A DNA stretch of 64,000 bases from an uncultured Methylophaga sp. (GTDB taxonomy: Bacteria > Pseudomonadota > Gammaproteobacteria > Nitrosococcales > Methylophagaceae): NCBI RefSeq assembly GCF_947259025.1, contig NZ_CAMYKO010000008.1:1-64000 (forward strand), written 5' to 3'. The stretch's first letter is position 1. Every line of letters starts with the position of its first letter. Of the stretch, positions 19,903-30,794 are shown piece by piece. A model generated the notes under the pieces. That model searched no databases, had not been told where the DNA came from, and was given only the letters and a program-made list of their open reading frames with translations. A program made the translations under genes and the position numbers.

Positions 19903-21153
19903 ATGAACCATTTTGATTATCACTCCGGCATTATGCATGCCGAACAGGTCTCACTTGCGGCCATTGCCGAGCAATATGGCACCCCCAGCTATATCTACTC
20001 CCGCGCAGCACTGGAAACACACTGGCAGGCCTTTGATCAGGCTTTTGAAGCTGTGCCCCACCTGGTCTGTTATGCCGTCAAAGCCAACTCCAACCTGGCC
20101 GTACTCAATGTGCTGGCCCGACTGGGCTCGGGCTTTGATATCGTTTCTGCCGGTGAGCTGGCACGGGTGCTGGCAGCCGGTGGTGAAGCGGCGAAAACCG
20201 TGTTTTCCGGTGTCGGTAAAACCGAGGCAGAAATCGATTACGCGCTGGCGCATGGCATTCGTTGTTTCAATGTTGAATCTATTCCCGAACTGAGCCGCAT
20301 CAACAGCGTTGCCGAAAAAGCCGGCATTAAAGCCCCGGTCTCAATTCGGGTCAACCCGGATGTGGATGCGCAAACCCATCCTTACATTTCAACCGGGCTT
20401 AAAGAAAACAAATTCGGCATTTCCATTGATGAGGCACGTGCCGTATATCAGTCAGCGATGCGTCTGTCTCATCTCAATATTGTCGGCGTGGATTGTCATA
20501 TCGGTTCGCAACTGACCACGGTATCGCCCTTTGTCGATGCGCTGCAGCGCGTATTGGCCATGATCGATGACTTGGCGACTGATGGCATCAACATTGAGCA
20601 TTTGGATATCGGTGGTGGCTTGGGTATTCATTACCAGGATGAAACCCCGCCGACCCCTGCTGAGTATGCGGCGGCGCTGATGCCTTTGCTGCAGGACAGA
20701 AAGCTGGAAGTGCTGCTGGAGCCGGGCCGGGCCATTGCCGGTAACGCCGGTGTATTGCTGACCAGGGTTGAATTTATTAAGCCCACAGAAGCCAAGCAGT
20801 TTGCCATTGTCGATGCGGCAATGAACGATTTACTGCGGCCGGCGCTGTATCAATCCTGGCAGGCGATTGAGCCTGTGGTGCAGGAAAGCGGCGCTGCGCC
20901 CGCGGTCTATGATATTGTGGGACCTATCTGTGAAACCGGTGATTTTCTGGGTAAAGACCGTGAGTTGGCTATCAGTCAGGGCGATATCCTGGCCATACAA
21001 TCCGCCGGCGCTTACGGCTTTACTATGAGTTCTAATTACAACTCCCGCCCCCGTGCCGCGGAAGTCATGGTGGACGGTAGTGAAACCCACTTGGTTCGCG
21101 AGCGTGAAAGTGTTGAAGCGCTGTTTGCCGGAGAGCATATTCTGCAGTCATGA
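19903..21153 (+). CDS. lysA: Diaminopimelate decarboxylase
   Basis: [33 protein letters not shown]. Confidence 0.97.
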   Translation: MNHFDYHSGIMHAEQVSLAAIAEQYGTPSYIYSRAALETHWQAFDQAFEAVPHLVCYAVKANSNLAVLNVLARLGSGFDIVSAGELARVLAAGGEAAKTVFSGVGKTEAEIDYALAHGIRCFNVESIPELSRINSVAEKAGIKAPVSIRVNPDVDAQTHPYISTGLKENKFGISIDEARAVYQSAMRLSHLNIVGVDCHIGSQLTTVSPFVDALQRVLAMIDDLATDGINIEHLDIGGGLGIHYQDETPPTPAEYAAALMPLLQDRKLEVLLEPGRAIAGNAGVLLTRVEFIKPTEAKQFAIVDAAMNDLLRPALYQSWQAIEPVVQESGAAPAVYDIVGPICETGDFLGKDRELAISQGDILAIQSAGAYGFTMSSNYNSRPRAAEVMVDGSETHLVRERESVEALFAGEHILQS

Positions 21154-22004
21154 ACACACTTCGATTCAGCAAAATGCATGGTCTGGGCAATGACTTTATC
21201 GTCATTAACGCCATTGAACAGGCCGTGACTCTGAGCGAGAGCCAGATTCGCTTTCTGGCTGACCGCCGTTTTGGTGTGGGCTGTGACCAGGTTCTGCTGG
21301 TGGAAAAGCCGCAAAGCGCTGAGGCGGATTTTCGTTATCGCATTTTCAATGCCGACGGCGGTGAAGTGGCCCAGTGTGGTAATGGCGCCCGCTGTTTTGC
21401 CCGGTTTGTGCGCAATCATGGCCTGAGTGATAAAGATACGATTGCGGTGGAAACTGCGTCGGGTCTCATTTATCCCACTCTGCAAGCTGATGGCAGTGTG
21501 ACCGTGGATATGGGCAAGCCGGTATTTGTGCCGTCACAGATCCCTTTCACGGCTGAAGAGCAGGCCAACACTTATATGCTGGCCTTGCCCGAGCACGGCA
21601 AAGTCGAAATCAGTGCTTTGTCGATGGGCAATCCACATGCGGTGATGCTGGTGGATGATGTCGACAGCGCGCCGGTGGCGGAAATCGGCCCGCTGGTCGA
21701 AGCACACGAGCGCTTCCCGGAAAGAGTTAATGCCGGCTTTATGCAACTATTGGATGCCGGGCATATTCGTCTGCGGGTCTTTGAGCGTGGCTCAGGTGAA
21801 ACCTTTGCCTGTGGTACCGGCGCCTGTGCTGCCGTGGTTAGCGGTATCCACCGTGGTCTGTTATCCACCGAAGTCTCAGTGGCTTTGCCTGGCGGCCAAT
21901 TGCAGATAAGCTGGCCTGATGAACAAAGCTCGGTGTGGATGACTGGTCCGGCCGAACAGGTATTTGATGGAGAGATTGCGTGGGCGACGCTACAAAACAA
22001 ATAA
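21150..22004 (+). CDS. dapF: Diaminopimelate epimerase
   Basis: [39 protein letters not shown]. Confidence 0.97.
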   Translation: MNTLRFSKMHGLGNDFIVINAIEQAVTLSESQIRFLADRRFGVGCDQVLLVEKPQSAEADFRYRIFNADGGEVAQCGNGARCFARFVRNHGLSDKDTIAVETASGLIYPTLQADGSVTVDMGKPVFVPSQIPFTAEEQANTYMLALPEHGKVEISALSMGNPHAVMLVDDVDSAPVAEIGPLVEAHERFPERVNAGFMQLLDAGHIRLRVFERGSGETFACGTGACAAVVSGIHRGLLSTEVSVALPGGQLQISWPDEQSSVWMTGPAEQVFDGEIAWATLQNK

Positions 22005-22678
22005 GCCTTGCTGAACTGGAGCATTATCTGCAGGCGCACCCTGATGTGTTTATGCAGCACCCCGATTTGCTGGAAACAATAGAACTGCACAGCTCTCCCG
22101 AAGGCACGATCTCGCTGGCCCAGAAACAGCAACAACGGCTGCGCGAAAAAAATATGCAGCTCAATGAACAACTCCACGCATTGCTTGATAACGCCCACAG
22201 CAATGCGGCGTTGCAACAACGGGTGCATGCGCTGTGTCTGCAACTGCTGGACGCTACCGAGCTCGACAGCCTGTTCAGCATTTTGATGAAAGAGCTTCAG
22301 CACGAGTTTTCTGCTGACGAAGTGGCCCTGAGACTGTTTTACAGCGCCGATAAAAAGTTTGATCTGCCTGACACCGCGGCCAATGTCGCTCAGCTTCATG
22401 CTGATGACCAGCAACTACGCAGTTTTGACAACCTGCTCAGCAAACAGGAACCGGTGTGTGGCCGACTGACCCAGTCCCAGAAACAATTGCTGTTTAACGA
22501 GCGTGCGGAGGCAATCCAATCCGTCGCCTGTCTGCCACTGGGTCATGAGCCCTGCGCAGGCCTGTTGGCTATTGGCAGTGAAGATGCCAACCGTTTTCAT
22601 GCCGATATGGCTACCGATTACCTGAGCTTCCTGGGCGAGGTATTCATGCGGGTGCTGCGCTACCACACTCATGGCTGA
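21980..22678 (+). CDS. DUF484 family protein
   Basis: [42 protein letters not shown]; between dapF and xerC. Confidence 0.92.
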   Translation: MGDATKQISLAELEHYLQAHPDVFMQHPDLLETIELHSSPEGTISLAQKQQQRLREKNMQLNEQLHALLDNAHSNAALQQRVHALCLQLLDATELDSLFSILMKELQHEFSADEVALRLFYSADKKFDLPDTAANVAQLHADDQQLRSFDNLLSKQEPVCGRLTQSQKQLLFNERAEAIQSVACLPLGHEPCAGLLAIGSEDANRFHADMATDYLSFLGEVFMRVLRYHTHG

Positions 22679-23579
22679 CACACTCCAGCCCTGGGTTGAT
22701 GACTACCTCGACTATCTGGCCCATCAACGGCGGCTTTCAGCGCACACCATCAATAATTACCGCCGTGATCTCAAACAAATCTGCGATTATTGTCAGCGGA
22801 ATGAGATCGATACCTGGGCATCGCTGAATGCCAAGGGGTTACGTCAGTTCACCGCATTTTTGCATCGTAAAGGCCTGTCCAGCCGCAGTATTCAGCGCAT
22901 GCTGTCTGCGATCCGTTCCTTTTTTCAGTACCTGATAAAAATGGAGCTGGTTGACAATAATCCAGCAAAAGCGGTGCAGGCGCCCAAGGCGGAAAAAAGA
23001 CTGCCTTCGACACTGGATGTCGACCAGATGAATGCCTTGCTCGATCACACCACGCCCGACACCTTTGTTGCCACCCGCGACCGCGCCATTATGGAGTTGT
23101 TTTATTCATCCGGATTGCGTCTGGCCGAACTGGCTTCACTGGATCTGCGTGATATCGACTTCGGTGATCACCTGGTGCATGTCACCGGTAAAGGCAATAA
23201 AGACCGCGTCTGTCCGGTCGGTAGCAAGGCAATCAAGGCGCTGCAGGACTGGCTGGATAAACGCGACCAGACCGGCTTTTTCGATCAACCCGCGGTATTT
23301 ATCACCCAGCAGGGCAGGCGGCTGGGCGTGCGCTCAATTCAGAAACGCCTTAGTTTCTGGGGTAAAAAGCAGGGTATTTCCGACCACGTGCACCCCCACC
23401 GTTTAAGACATGCCTTTGCCTCGCATATGCTGGAGTCCAGTGGCGATTTAAGGGCTGTGCAGGAATTGCTCGGGCATTCTGATATCAGTACCACGCAGAT
23501 TTATACCCATGTGGATTTTCAGCACTTGGCGAAAGTTTATGATTCGGCGCATCCCCGAGCGAAAAAACGCTCCGACTGA
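22671..23579 (+). CDS. xerC: Tyrosine recombinase XerC
   Basis: Catalytic HPHRLRHAFASHMLESSGDLRAVQELLGHSDISTTQIYTH. Confidence 0.96.
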   Translation: MADTLQPWVDDYLDYLAHQRRLSAHTINNYRRDLKQICDYCQRNEIDTWASLNAKGLRQFTAFLHRKGLSSRSIQRMLSAIRSFFQYLIKMELVDNNPAKAVQAPKAEKRLPSTLDVDQMNALLDHTTPDTFVATRDRAIMELFYSSGLRLAELASLDLRDIDFGDHLVHVTGKGNKDRVCPVGSKAIKALQDWLDKRDQTGFFDQPAVFITQQGRRLGVRSIQKRLSFWGKKQGISDHVHPHRLRHAFASHMLESSGDLRAVQELLGHSDISTTQIYTHVDFQHLAKVYDSAHPRAKKRSD

Positions 23580-23640
23580 GTATCTGCTCATCTCAGCTAC
23601 TCGGCATTTATTTCCGTTATAGTGAGCAAAACACAAGGGA

Positions 23641-26235
23641 GTGAGCATGGACGGGGTGATCAGTTTACTGATGCTGTTTTTACTGGCAATGATTGTCGGT
23701 GCGGTATTGGGTTATATGGCCTTTGCACGGGTCAATACACTGCGTGAGCGGGTTGATGCACTGACTGATGAACTGGCTACATTAAAATCTGCCGCGCCCG
23801 GTTCTGACACTTCCCAACCAGAGCCGGATAAACCTCAAGCTGAGGATAGCGCCTGGTCACACCCCTTCCCCGAACCGGACATCGCACCAGAGCCTGTTGC
23901 GGCTTCAGTTTCAGAGCCTGACTTTATTCAGCGTTTTCGGCAGCACCTCATCGATAACTGGATGATCTGGTTGGGCGGCATCAGTGTCGCCCTTGCTGGG
24001 ATCTTTATGGTCAAGTACAGCATCAATATGGGGTTGCTCGGCCCCAAAGCACAAATTTCAATGGCGATAGTGACGGGGCTCGCGTTACACGGCGTGGCTG
24101 ACTGGTTACGGCGGCGACAGGGCAGTAGCGATCCCGTGTTTGCTGCTCTGGCTGGTGGTGCCAGTATCACGCTCTATGCCGCACTCCTGGCAGCGTTGCA
24201 TATTTATCAACTGATTGAACCGGGCTGGACTTTTGCCTTGCTGGCTGTGGTTTCTTTGATGACCATGTTACTTGCACTTGTGCATGGACCGATGCTGGCA
24301 ATGATAGGCCTGGTGGGGGCTTATGTGGTGCCCATCTTTGTCAGCACCGGCAGTGGCAATATTTTTGCTGCCATGGTCTACAGCCTGATTATCAGTGGTG
24401 CCGGATTATTACTGTTGCGCTATGTCAGAAAAAGTTGGTTATGGTGGAGTGTGCTGGCCGGTGTGCTTGGCTGGTGGCTGATTTCATTAACCTCCACGCA
24501 AGCCGAAGACTTCCGCGGTGTTTATCTCGCTATCGCGGGCTGGTTATTGTTGGCGGTGCCGAGTTTAGACTGGCTGTTGCAGCGTAAAGCTAACCATCCC
24601 TTGCTACTGGCAGACAATCCATCCATCAGCACCACGATCGGTCTGATTTCAATGAATCAGCTCGGCATGGTGTTACTGACCCTGGCCTGGGGCGCGTCCA
24701 TCGTCTGGCAGGGCCAGTCCGCGGTGAATATCGTCTTGTGGGCCCCCATGGTGTTGCTGGCCTGTGTGGCCGGGGTAGGCAGAGAGCATTTAAAAGCATT
24801 AGCCTGGTTTAGTCTGCTGGTTCAATGGCTTGCCTGGTATCTGTTGGCTTCCGGTTCGGGGCAACAGGCTGCGGCTTTTCAACTGGCGCCGATGGCAGAC
24901 ACAGTACATACCCCATTTCTGATTTATGCGGTACTGATGGCTGTGCTGTATTCTGCCGCATCCGGCTGGCAGTGGTTTACTCAAGGCTTTTCGCACCTGA
25001 CAGTCTCGCTGACAGTCTTGTCTCCACTGCTCTGGCTGGCACTGTCTTATCTGTTGGTTAACGGTCTGGGGCAGTCGCTCACGTGGAGCATTGTCACACT
25101 GATTGCTGGTTTGCTCTATGGTTTGGTCGCTGCCTGGCGTATTGAGCGGGATAATCGCGATCATGTGGGGTTATGGGCGATTCTGGCTGCTCACTTTGCC
25201 TATTCCCTGGCTGTGGCTTTGTATTTCCGGGAAGCCTCTCTGACACTAGCGTTAGCGGCACAGCTGCTGTCCTTATGCTGGCTCAAGCGTCGCTATGAAT
25301 TGCCGTGGCTGGAATGGCTGGTTAAAGCCCTGTTAACCGTGGTGGTGATTCGGCTGACATTAAACCCGTGGCTTGCAGCGTATCCGGTCGATGTGCACTG
25401 GTCGTTGTGGGTCTATGGCGGCTCAACAGTCTTTGCCTGGCTGGCCAGTCGATACTGTGAGGCTGGTAGCAGTTTACGTGCCTGGCTGGAAGCTGCGACC
25501 TTACACCTGCTGGTCATGACTTTGGGCGCAGAGCTGCGATACTGGCTCTATGACGGCCGCATCTTTGTTGATCGTTATGACCTAGTTGAAGCTGCAATCA
25601 ATGGCGCGCTGTGGACAGGGCTGGCTTTAACCTATTACCACCGTGCTCGCTTCAGTGCGTCCCTGGCAAGTTTGTACCGGGTCTGCTCACGAGTTCTGTT
25701 AACGATGGCCGTGGCGAGTTATGGCGTTGTCGCCCTGATTCATAATCCGTGGTGGAGTGGAGAACTGATAAGCGCCACTCCAGTTTTCAATATTTTGCTG
25801 CTGGCCTACGGCGTTCCCGTCCTGCTGGCGGTGCTGGTGGCCTATTATCACCAACCGGAATTACGTTCCTACGCCATGCGTTTTGCAGGTGCAGCAACCT
25901 TGCTGTTCGTGTCACTGGAAATTCGTCAGTTATGGCAAGGAGCGGATTTGTCTCTGGATAGGTTCACCCCTGATGGAGAGCTTTACACCTACTCGGTGGT
26001 GTGGATGCTGATGGCAATTGCCGGTGTGTTAGCGGGTACGCGCTGGCAGTATAAAGAACTCTATAAAGCCGGTATGGCGCTGTTGGCGGTCGTTATTGCC
26101 AAGATATTTCTTGTTGATATGTCAGGGTTGGATGGCCTCTGGCGGGTGGCGGCCTTTATGGGGTTGGGGCTCGCCATGCTGGCGTTGGCTTGGTTTTATA
26201 AGCGGATGCAGGCGGGGGTTAAGCCTCACTCTTAA
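23641..26235 (+). CDS. DUF2339 large polytopic membrane protein
   Basis: 864 aa, many TM segments, DUF2339-like WMIWLGGISVALAGIFMVKYSI. Confidence 0.85.
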   Translation: MSMDGVISLLMLFLLAMIVGAVLGYMAFARVNTLRERVDALTDELATLKSAAPGSDTSQPEPDKPQAEDSAWSHPFPEPDIAPEPVAASVSEPDFIQRFRQHLIDNWMIWLGGISVALAGIFMVKYSINMGLLGPKAQISMAIVTGLALHGVADWLRRRQGSSDPVFAALAGGASITLYAALLAALHIYQLIEPGWTFALLAVVSLMTMLLALVHGPMLAMIGLVGAYVVPIFVSTGSGNIFAAMVYSLIISGAGLLLLRYVRKSWLWWSVLAGVLGWWLISLTSTQAEDFRGVYLAIAGWLLLAVPSLDWLLQRKANHPLLLADNPSISTTIGLISMNQLGMVLLTLAWGASIVWQGQSAVNIVLWAPMVLLACVAGVGREHLKALAWFSLLVQWLAWYLLASGSGQQAAAFQLAPMADTVHTPFLIYAVLMAVLYSAASGWQWFTQGFSHLTVSLTVLSPLLWLALSYLLVNGLGQSLTWSIVTLIAGLLYGLVAAWRIERDNRDHVGLWAILAAHFAYSLAVALYFREASLTLALAAQLLSLCWLKRRYELPWLEWLVKALLTVVVIRLTLNPWLAAYPVDVHWSLWVYGGSTVFAWLASRYCEAGSSLRAWLEAATLHLLVMTLGAELRYWLYDGRIFVDRYDLVEAAINGALWTGLALTYYHRARFSASLASLYRVCSRVLLTMAVASYGVVALIHNPWWSGELISATPVFNILLLAYGVPVLLAVLVAYYHQPELRSYAMRFAGAATLLFVSLEIRQLWQGADLSLDRFTPDGELYTYSVVWMLMAIAGVLAGTRWQYKELYKAGMALLAVVIAKIFLVDMSGLDGLWRVAAFMGLGLAMLALAWFYKRMQAGVKPHS

Positions 26236-26266
26236 AGCTGGGAGTTAGTTTCGGACTAAAGCCCGA

Positions 26267-26667
26267 GTTCATTTATTTTGCTTGCCCAAAATAAACGAAC
26301 CAAACAAAAGGGCACCCGATATTGCCTTGTTTCCAAAAATCAAGTTTGGTTGATGGCGTGGCCGAAAACTCGCTACGCTCAAACACTCGACCACTTCACC
26401 CATCAACCAGACTCAATTTTTGGCGGCAATATAACGGGAAGAAGGAGGGGCCCACAGAACTCCCCTGTGTGCTGACGAGTAGCGGAGCTTTGTCTGGATG
26501 AAGGACGGGCAGTGTCTGAGCGTAGCAAGTTTTGGCCGGCCGCCAGACAAAGTGAGCAACGCAGTGGAGCCGATAGGCCAGCACAGTGGGGCGGCCTTGG
26601 GTTGTTAGGGATTTGGCCGCGCAAATCCCTGACTCGCCATGAAGGCGAAAGTTGTTTGAGCAGCAAC
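26267..26667. repeat. Structured intergenic element with multiple inverted repeats
   Basis: Stems: 26267-26280/26287-26300 (13 of 14 bp), 26333-26356/26400-26423 (about 20 of 24 bp), 26488-26497/26543-26552 (perfect 10 bp), 26608-26614/26623-26629 (perfect 7 bp), 26634-26638/26644-26648 (perfect 5 bp). Confidence 0.65.
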
Positions 26668-26720
26668 AGTTGTGATTTTATCAAGTTAATGGTGATTCAA
26701 AGAACTGAGCAGGGAGCGAA

Positions 26721-27575
26721 ATGATGTCTAGGTACCGAAATGAGAGAAGCTTAATCCCACTACTAATAATTTCAAGTGTAGTCGCCGCACCTATGATTTT
26801 TGTCGTAGGCATGGCAGTTGGAAGTCAGATCCAGTTGGCCAGCATTCTAACCGCTGACTCTTTATCTTCATGGGTCGCAGCTTTAGCAACACTTGCAATA
26901 GCAATACTGACATTCGTTTTAGCCAAGGAAACATGGTACTTGAGGGAAGCTCAAATCGAGCAAGTAAATGAATTGAGACGAGAAAGTATACGTCCAGATG
27001 TTTCAATGAGACTTAAAAATAACCCGTCTGTTTTTCAGTTTATGGATGTTGAAATAATCAATCTCGGTAAAGGTATTGCGAGAAATATAAAGTTCAATTT
27101 TTTTAACTCAGAAGATAATGAAATACTTAAGTCTGAAAATCCAGCTGTTGACGAATTTCTCAAGCTGCATGTCTTATCACAAGGAATCCATTCGTTAGGT
27201 ATAGGTCAGCGGATTGAAAGTTTTTTATTTAGTTTTATTGAACTTCCAAAAAAGTTGGAAAGCGAAAACATATTCTCTCCTTATTTCAGGGTCGAAATAA
27301 CGTATGAGGATGTAGAGGGAACGAGATATAAAAATGAGCTAGTGATGGATTTTGAGGAGTTTAGAGGAATTTCGGAAGTCGGCGGTGGTGACCCTCTGCA
27401 TAAAATAGCTGACGATATTAGAAAGTTAAGAGAGCAATTTGGAAGACTACACTCTTCATCAAGTCGTCGACTTGGTATCGACACATTTAACTCCGAAGAT
27501 CGTGAGAATGAACGCAAGGCTATAGAAAAACAAATTAAGCAGATGAAGGAGAGCAAAGAAAAGCCGCAGAGTTAA
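26721..27575 (+). CDS. Hypothetical membrane-anchored protein (two N-terminal TM helices, soluble C-terminal domain)
   Basis: 284-aa ORF with upstream RBS (gggagcgaaatg). TM segments LIPLLIISSVVAAPMIFVVGMAVG and SLSSWVAALATLAIAILTFVLA. Visibly AT-rich relative to neighbours. Confidence 0.75.
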   Translation: MMSRYRNERSLIPLLIISSVVAAPMIFVVGMAVGSQIQLASILTADSLSSWVAALATLAIAILTFVLAKETWYLREAQIEQVNELRRESIRPDVSMRLKNNPSVFQFMDVEIINLGKGIARNIKFNFFNSEDNEILKSENPAVDEFLKLHVLSQGIHSLGIGQRIESFLFSFIELPKKLESENIFSPYFRVEITYEDVEGTRYKNELVMDFEEFRGISEVGGGDPLHKIADDIRKLREQFGRLHSSSSRRLGIDTFNSEDRENERKAIEKQIKQMKESKEKPQS

Positions 27576-27584
27576 ACGCATTAA

Positions 27585-30335
27585 TTAATGCGCTTGCTCC
27601 CAATTCTCCCCAGTCCCCAGACCTACTTCTAGCGGTACCTTCAAATCCGCCGCATTCATCATAAACTGCTCAATGGTAGTCTTGGCCATCTCCATCTGCT
27701 CATCGGGCACTTCAAATACCAGTTCGTCATGCACCTGCATAATCATACGAATGCCGGTATCGGCTTCTGAGAGCCAGTCGTGGATATCAATCATGGCGCG
27801 CTTGATAATATCGGCGGCGCTGCCCTGCATCGGGGCATTGATCGCGGTGCGCTCGGCATACTGGCGGCGCATGCCGTTGCTGGAGTTGATTTCCGGCAGG
27901 TAGAGGCGGCGACCGAAGATGGTTTCAACGTAGCCCTGTTCTTTGGCCTGGGCACGGGTGTTGTCCATGTACTGGCGCACACCGGGGTAGCGCTCGAAAT
28001 AGGTGTTCATATAATCGGCGGCTTCATGGCGCTCAATACCCAGTTGTCGTGACAGACCGTGGGCGGACATGCCGTAGATCAGACCGAAGTTAATCGCTTT
28101 GGCGCTGCGGCGCTGGTCACTGGTGACCTCATCCAATGAAATGCCGAAAATTTCTGAGGCAGTATGGCGGTGAATATCTTCGCCCTTGGCAAACGCCTGC
28201 AACAGACTCTCATCACCGGACAGATGCGCCATGATCCGCAGTTCGATTTGCGAGTAGTCGGCCGCCAACAATGTGCAGCCATCACTGGCAACAAAAGCCT
28301 CGCGGATACGGCGGCCGTTTTCGCTGCGGATGGGAATATTCTGCAGGTTAGGATCAGACGACGACAAACGGCCTGTTGCTGTGACCGCCTGGTGATACGA
28401 AGTGTGTACTCGCCCCGTGGTCTTATTCACCATCTGTGGCAGTTTGTCAGTGTAGGTCGATTTGAGCTTGCTCAGACCCCGGTACTGCATGATCAACTGC
28501 GGCAGTTCATAGCCGTCATCGGCCAGTTCCTGCAGCACTTCTTCGGCGGTGGAAGGCGCGCCCTTGGGCGTTTTCTTTCTGACCGGCAGGCCCTGCTTGT
28601 CGAACAGGATTTCCTGCAGTTGCTTGGGCGATCCCAGATTGAACTCCTGACCGGCTGATTCGTGTGCCTGTTTTTCCAGATCCTCGATCTGGCGAGCCAT
28701 ATTGTCGCTTTGCTGCTGCAGCATCCAGATATCGATATTAACGCCGTTGCGCTCCAGCGTGTTGAGCACGGGCAGCAGTGGCATTTCCAGTTCGGAGTAA
28801 ACCTTCACTAACGAGGGGATCTGCTGAATACGGGGCCACAACACATGGTGCAACTGCAGGGTGATGTCGGCATCCTCGGCGGCATAGGACGAAGCTTCCT
28901 CGATGCCAATCTGGTTGAACGTCAGCTGTTTCTTGCCCTTGCCGGCAATATCTTCAAAATGAATCGTTTCGCGATCCAGGTATTTCTGCGCCAAAGAATC
29001 CATATCATGGCGAGTCGCCGTGCTGTCGAGCACATAAGATTCCAGCATGGTGTCATGGGCAATGCCCTGCAAATCAATATTATGATTGAGCAGGACATGG
29101 CGGTCATATTTTAAATTCTGACCGACTTTGAGCACTTGTGGATTTTCGAGCAAAGGTTTGAGTTCTTTCATCACCGCATCAAAGCTCAGTTGCTCGGGCG
29201 CACCGGCATAATCATGGTTGAGCGGCAGATAGGCGGCTTCACCGGCTTCCACGGCAAAACACAGACCGACGATACGGGCATCCAGGTAATTGAGGCTGGT
29301 GGTCTCGGTATCAAAGGCAATCAGATCGGCGTCTTTGAGTTTTTTCAGCCAGTGCTGCCAATTCTTGTCATTGAGAATGGTCTGGTAGTCTTTTTTATCG
29401 CTGGTGCCGGGATTATCGGTGACTGCAGAAGCGGCAGTGACAGTCTGGTCGCTGCCCTGTTCCAGTTCTTTAATCCAGCTTCTGAATTCAAAGCGCTTGA
29501 ATAAGGTCATCAGCGCCTGCTGATCCTGAGGCTGATGTTTGAGCTGTTCAACTTCAATATCCAGTTCAACATCGCATTTAATGGTGGCCAGCTGGTAGCT
29601 GAGCTCGGCCATGTCTTTATTGTCGGCCAGTTTTTCCGGCATCTTTTTGGCGCCGCGAAAGTCGAGATCACGCACGGCTTCAAGGTTGGCGTAGATATCT
29701 TTGATACTGCCCAGGTTCTGCAACAAAGCCAGTGCGGTTTTCTCACCAACGCCGGGCACGCCGGGGATGTTGTCGACTTTATCGCCCATCAACGCCAGAA
29801 AGTCGATAATGAGTTCCGGCGGCAGGCCGAACTTGTCTTTCACCCCGTCGCTGTCCAGCACAGTTTCAGTCATGGTGTTGACCAGCGTGACATGGTGATT
29901 GACCAGTTGCGCCATATCCTTATCGCCTGTGCTGACCACCACATCCAGGCCTTTTTCAGTGGCTTGATGGGTCAAGGTGCCGATGACATCATCAGCTTCC
30001 ACGCCGTCAATGCACAGCAGAGGCAGGCCCATGGCCCGGATGATGTCGTAAATGGGCTCTACCTGGGGCCGCAGATCATCTGGCATTGGCGGCCGATTGG
30101 CCTTGTATTGTTCGTAGATTTCGTCACGAAAGGTTTTACCCTTGGCATCAAACACCACGGCGATATGGCTGGTTGGATAATCAGCCAGCAAACGGCGCAG
30201 CATCGCAGTGACGCCGCGGATAGCCCCGGTCGGTTCACCGGCCGAATTGCGCAGGTCAGCCTTGTACATGGCGTGGAAGGCACGATAGAGGTAGGAAGAA
30301 CCGTCGACGAGTACGAGCGGGGCTGTTTGAGTCAT
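27585..30335 (-). CDS. polA: DNA polymerase I
   Basis: 5'-exo, 3'-exo and polymerase motifs ([45 protein letters not shown]). Confidence 0.98.
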   Translation of the reverse strand: MTQTAPLVLVDGSSYLYRAFHAMYKADLRNSAGEPTGAIRGVTAMLRRLLADYPTSHIAVVFDAKGKTFRDEIYEQYKANRPPMPDDLRPQVEPIYDIIRAMGLPLLCIDGVEADDVIGTLTHQATEKGLDVVVSTGDKDMAQLVNHHVTLVNTMTETVLDSDGVKDKFGLPPELIIDFLALMGDKVDNIPGVPGVGEKTALALLQNLGSIKDIYANLEAVRDLDFRGAKKMPEKLADNKDMAELSYQLATIKCDVELDIEVEQLKHQPQDQQALMTLFKRFEFRSWIKELEQGSDQTVTAASAVTDNPGTSDKKDYQTILNDKNWQHWLKKLKDADLIAFDTETTSLNYLDARIVGLCFAVEAGEAAYLPLNHDYAGAPEQLSFDAVMKELKPLLENPQVLKVGQNLKYDRHVLLNHNIDLQGIAHDTMLESYVLDSTATRHDMDSLAQKYLDRETIHFEDIAGKGKKQLTFNQIGIEEASSYAAEDADITLQLHHVLWPRIQQIPSLVKVYSELEMPLLPVLNTLERNGVNIDIWMLQQQSDNMARQIEDLEKQAHESAGQEFNLGSPKQLQEILFDKQGLPVRKKTPKGAPSTAEEVLQELADDGYELPQLIMQYRGLSKLKSTYTDKLPQMVNKTTGRVHTSYHQAVTATGRLSSSDPNLQNIPIRSENGRRIREAFVASDGCTLLAADYSQIELRIMAHLSGDESLLQAFAKGEDIHRHTASEIFGISLDEVTSDQRRSAKAINFGLIYGMSAHGLSRQLGIERHEAADYMNTYFERYPGVRQYMDNTRAQAKEQGYVETIFGRRLYLPEINSSNGMRRQYAERTAINAPMQGSAADIIKRAMIDIHDWLSEADTGIRMIMQVHDELVFEVPDEQMEMAKTTIEQFMMNAADLKVPLEVGLGTGENWEQAH

Positions 30336-30427
30336 AAGCGTTGTCACACCGTTTTTCTGAGAAGTGTCTGCTTTTCTCCGCGCAGCGGAAATGCTATCTT
30401 TACTCCGAAATGACACGGAGCATTCTC

Positions 30428-30766
30428 ATGTTGAACAAAATCGCTATTGTATGCGCACTTGCCCTGTTAATGACAGTGACAGCGCGGGCAGCCGACACTG
30501 AATCGGTGATGGAAAAACCCCCGGTGATTCCCGAACCCTTGCAAAGCGGTGACAGCATTGAGCCCGAAGTCAATATTATTCAGAAAGAAGACCGCACCAT
30601 TGAAGAGTATCGCGTTCAGGGGCAGCTTTACATGATCAAAGTCACGCCAACCAACGGAAAGCCATACTTCCTGACTGATACTGATGGCGATGGTTCGCTG
30701 GAAACCCGCCAGTTCGAGCTGGATTCTGGTCTGCTGGTGCCTAACTGGATCCTGTTTGAGTGGTAA
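30428..30766 (+). CDS. DUF2782 domain protein, secreted
   Basis: Signal peptide; TIEEYRVQGQLYMIKVTPTNGKPYFLTDTDGDGSLETR; conserved position next to polA and thrB. Confidence 0.88.
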   Translation: MLNKIAIVCALALLMTVTARAADTESVMEKPPVIPEPLQSGDSIEPEVNIIQKEDRTIEEYRVQGQLYMIKVTPTNGKPYFLTDTDGDGSLETRQFELDSGLLVPNWILFEW

Positions 30767-30794
30767 TCGCTCCTTAAATATCTGAGCAGTTTTA

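Noticed and set aside
21572-22414. 280-aa minus-strand ORF spanning dapF and DUF484
   Set aside because: Crosses two real genes on the opposite strand; low-complexity shadow sequence.
22671-23579. Tyrosine recombinase as evidence of a mobile element
   Set aside because: It is XerC in its normal lptM-lysA-dapF-DUF484-xerC context.
26267-26667. Possibility that the hairpin-rich region is a retron ncRNA or CRISPR-like array
   Set aside because: No reverse transcriptase or cas gene nearby and no regularly spaced repeats.
26403-26724. Short ORFs (65-93 aa) on both strands in the structured intergenic element
   Set aside because: Proteins look random, overlap hairpin arms, and lack RBS; treated as non-coding.
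29535-30413. 292-aa plus-strand ORF opposite polA
   Set aside because: Antisense to a confidently identified essential gene; composition is the reverse-complement shadow of polA codons.
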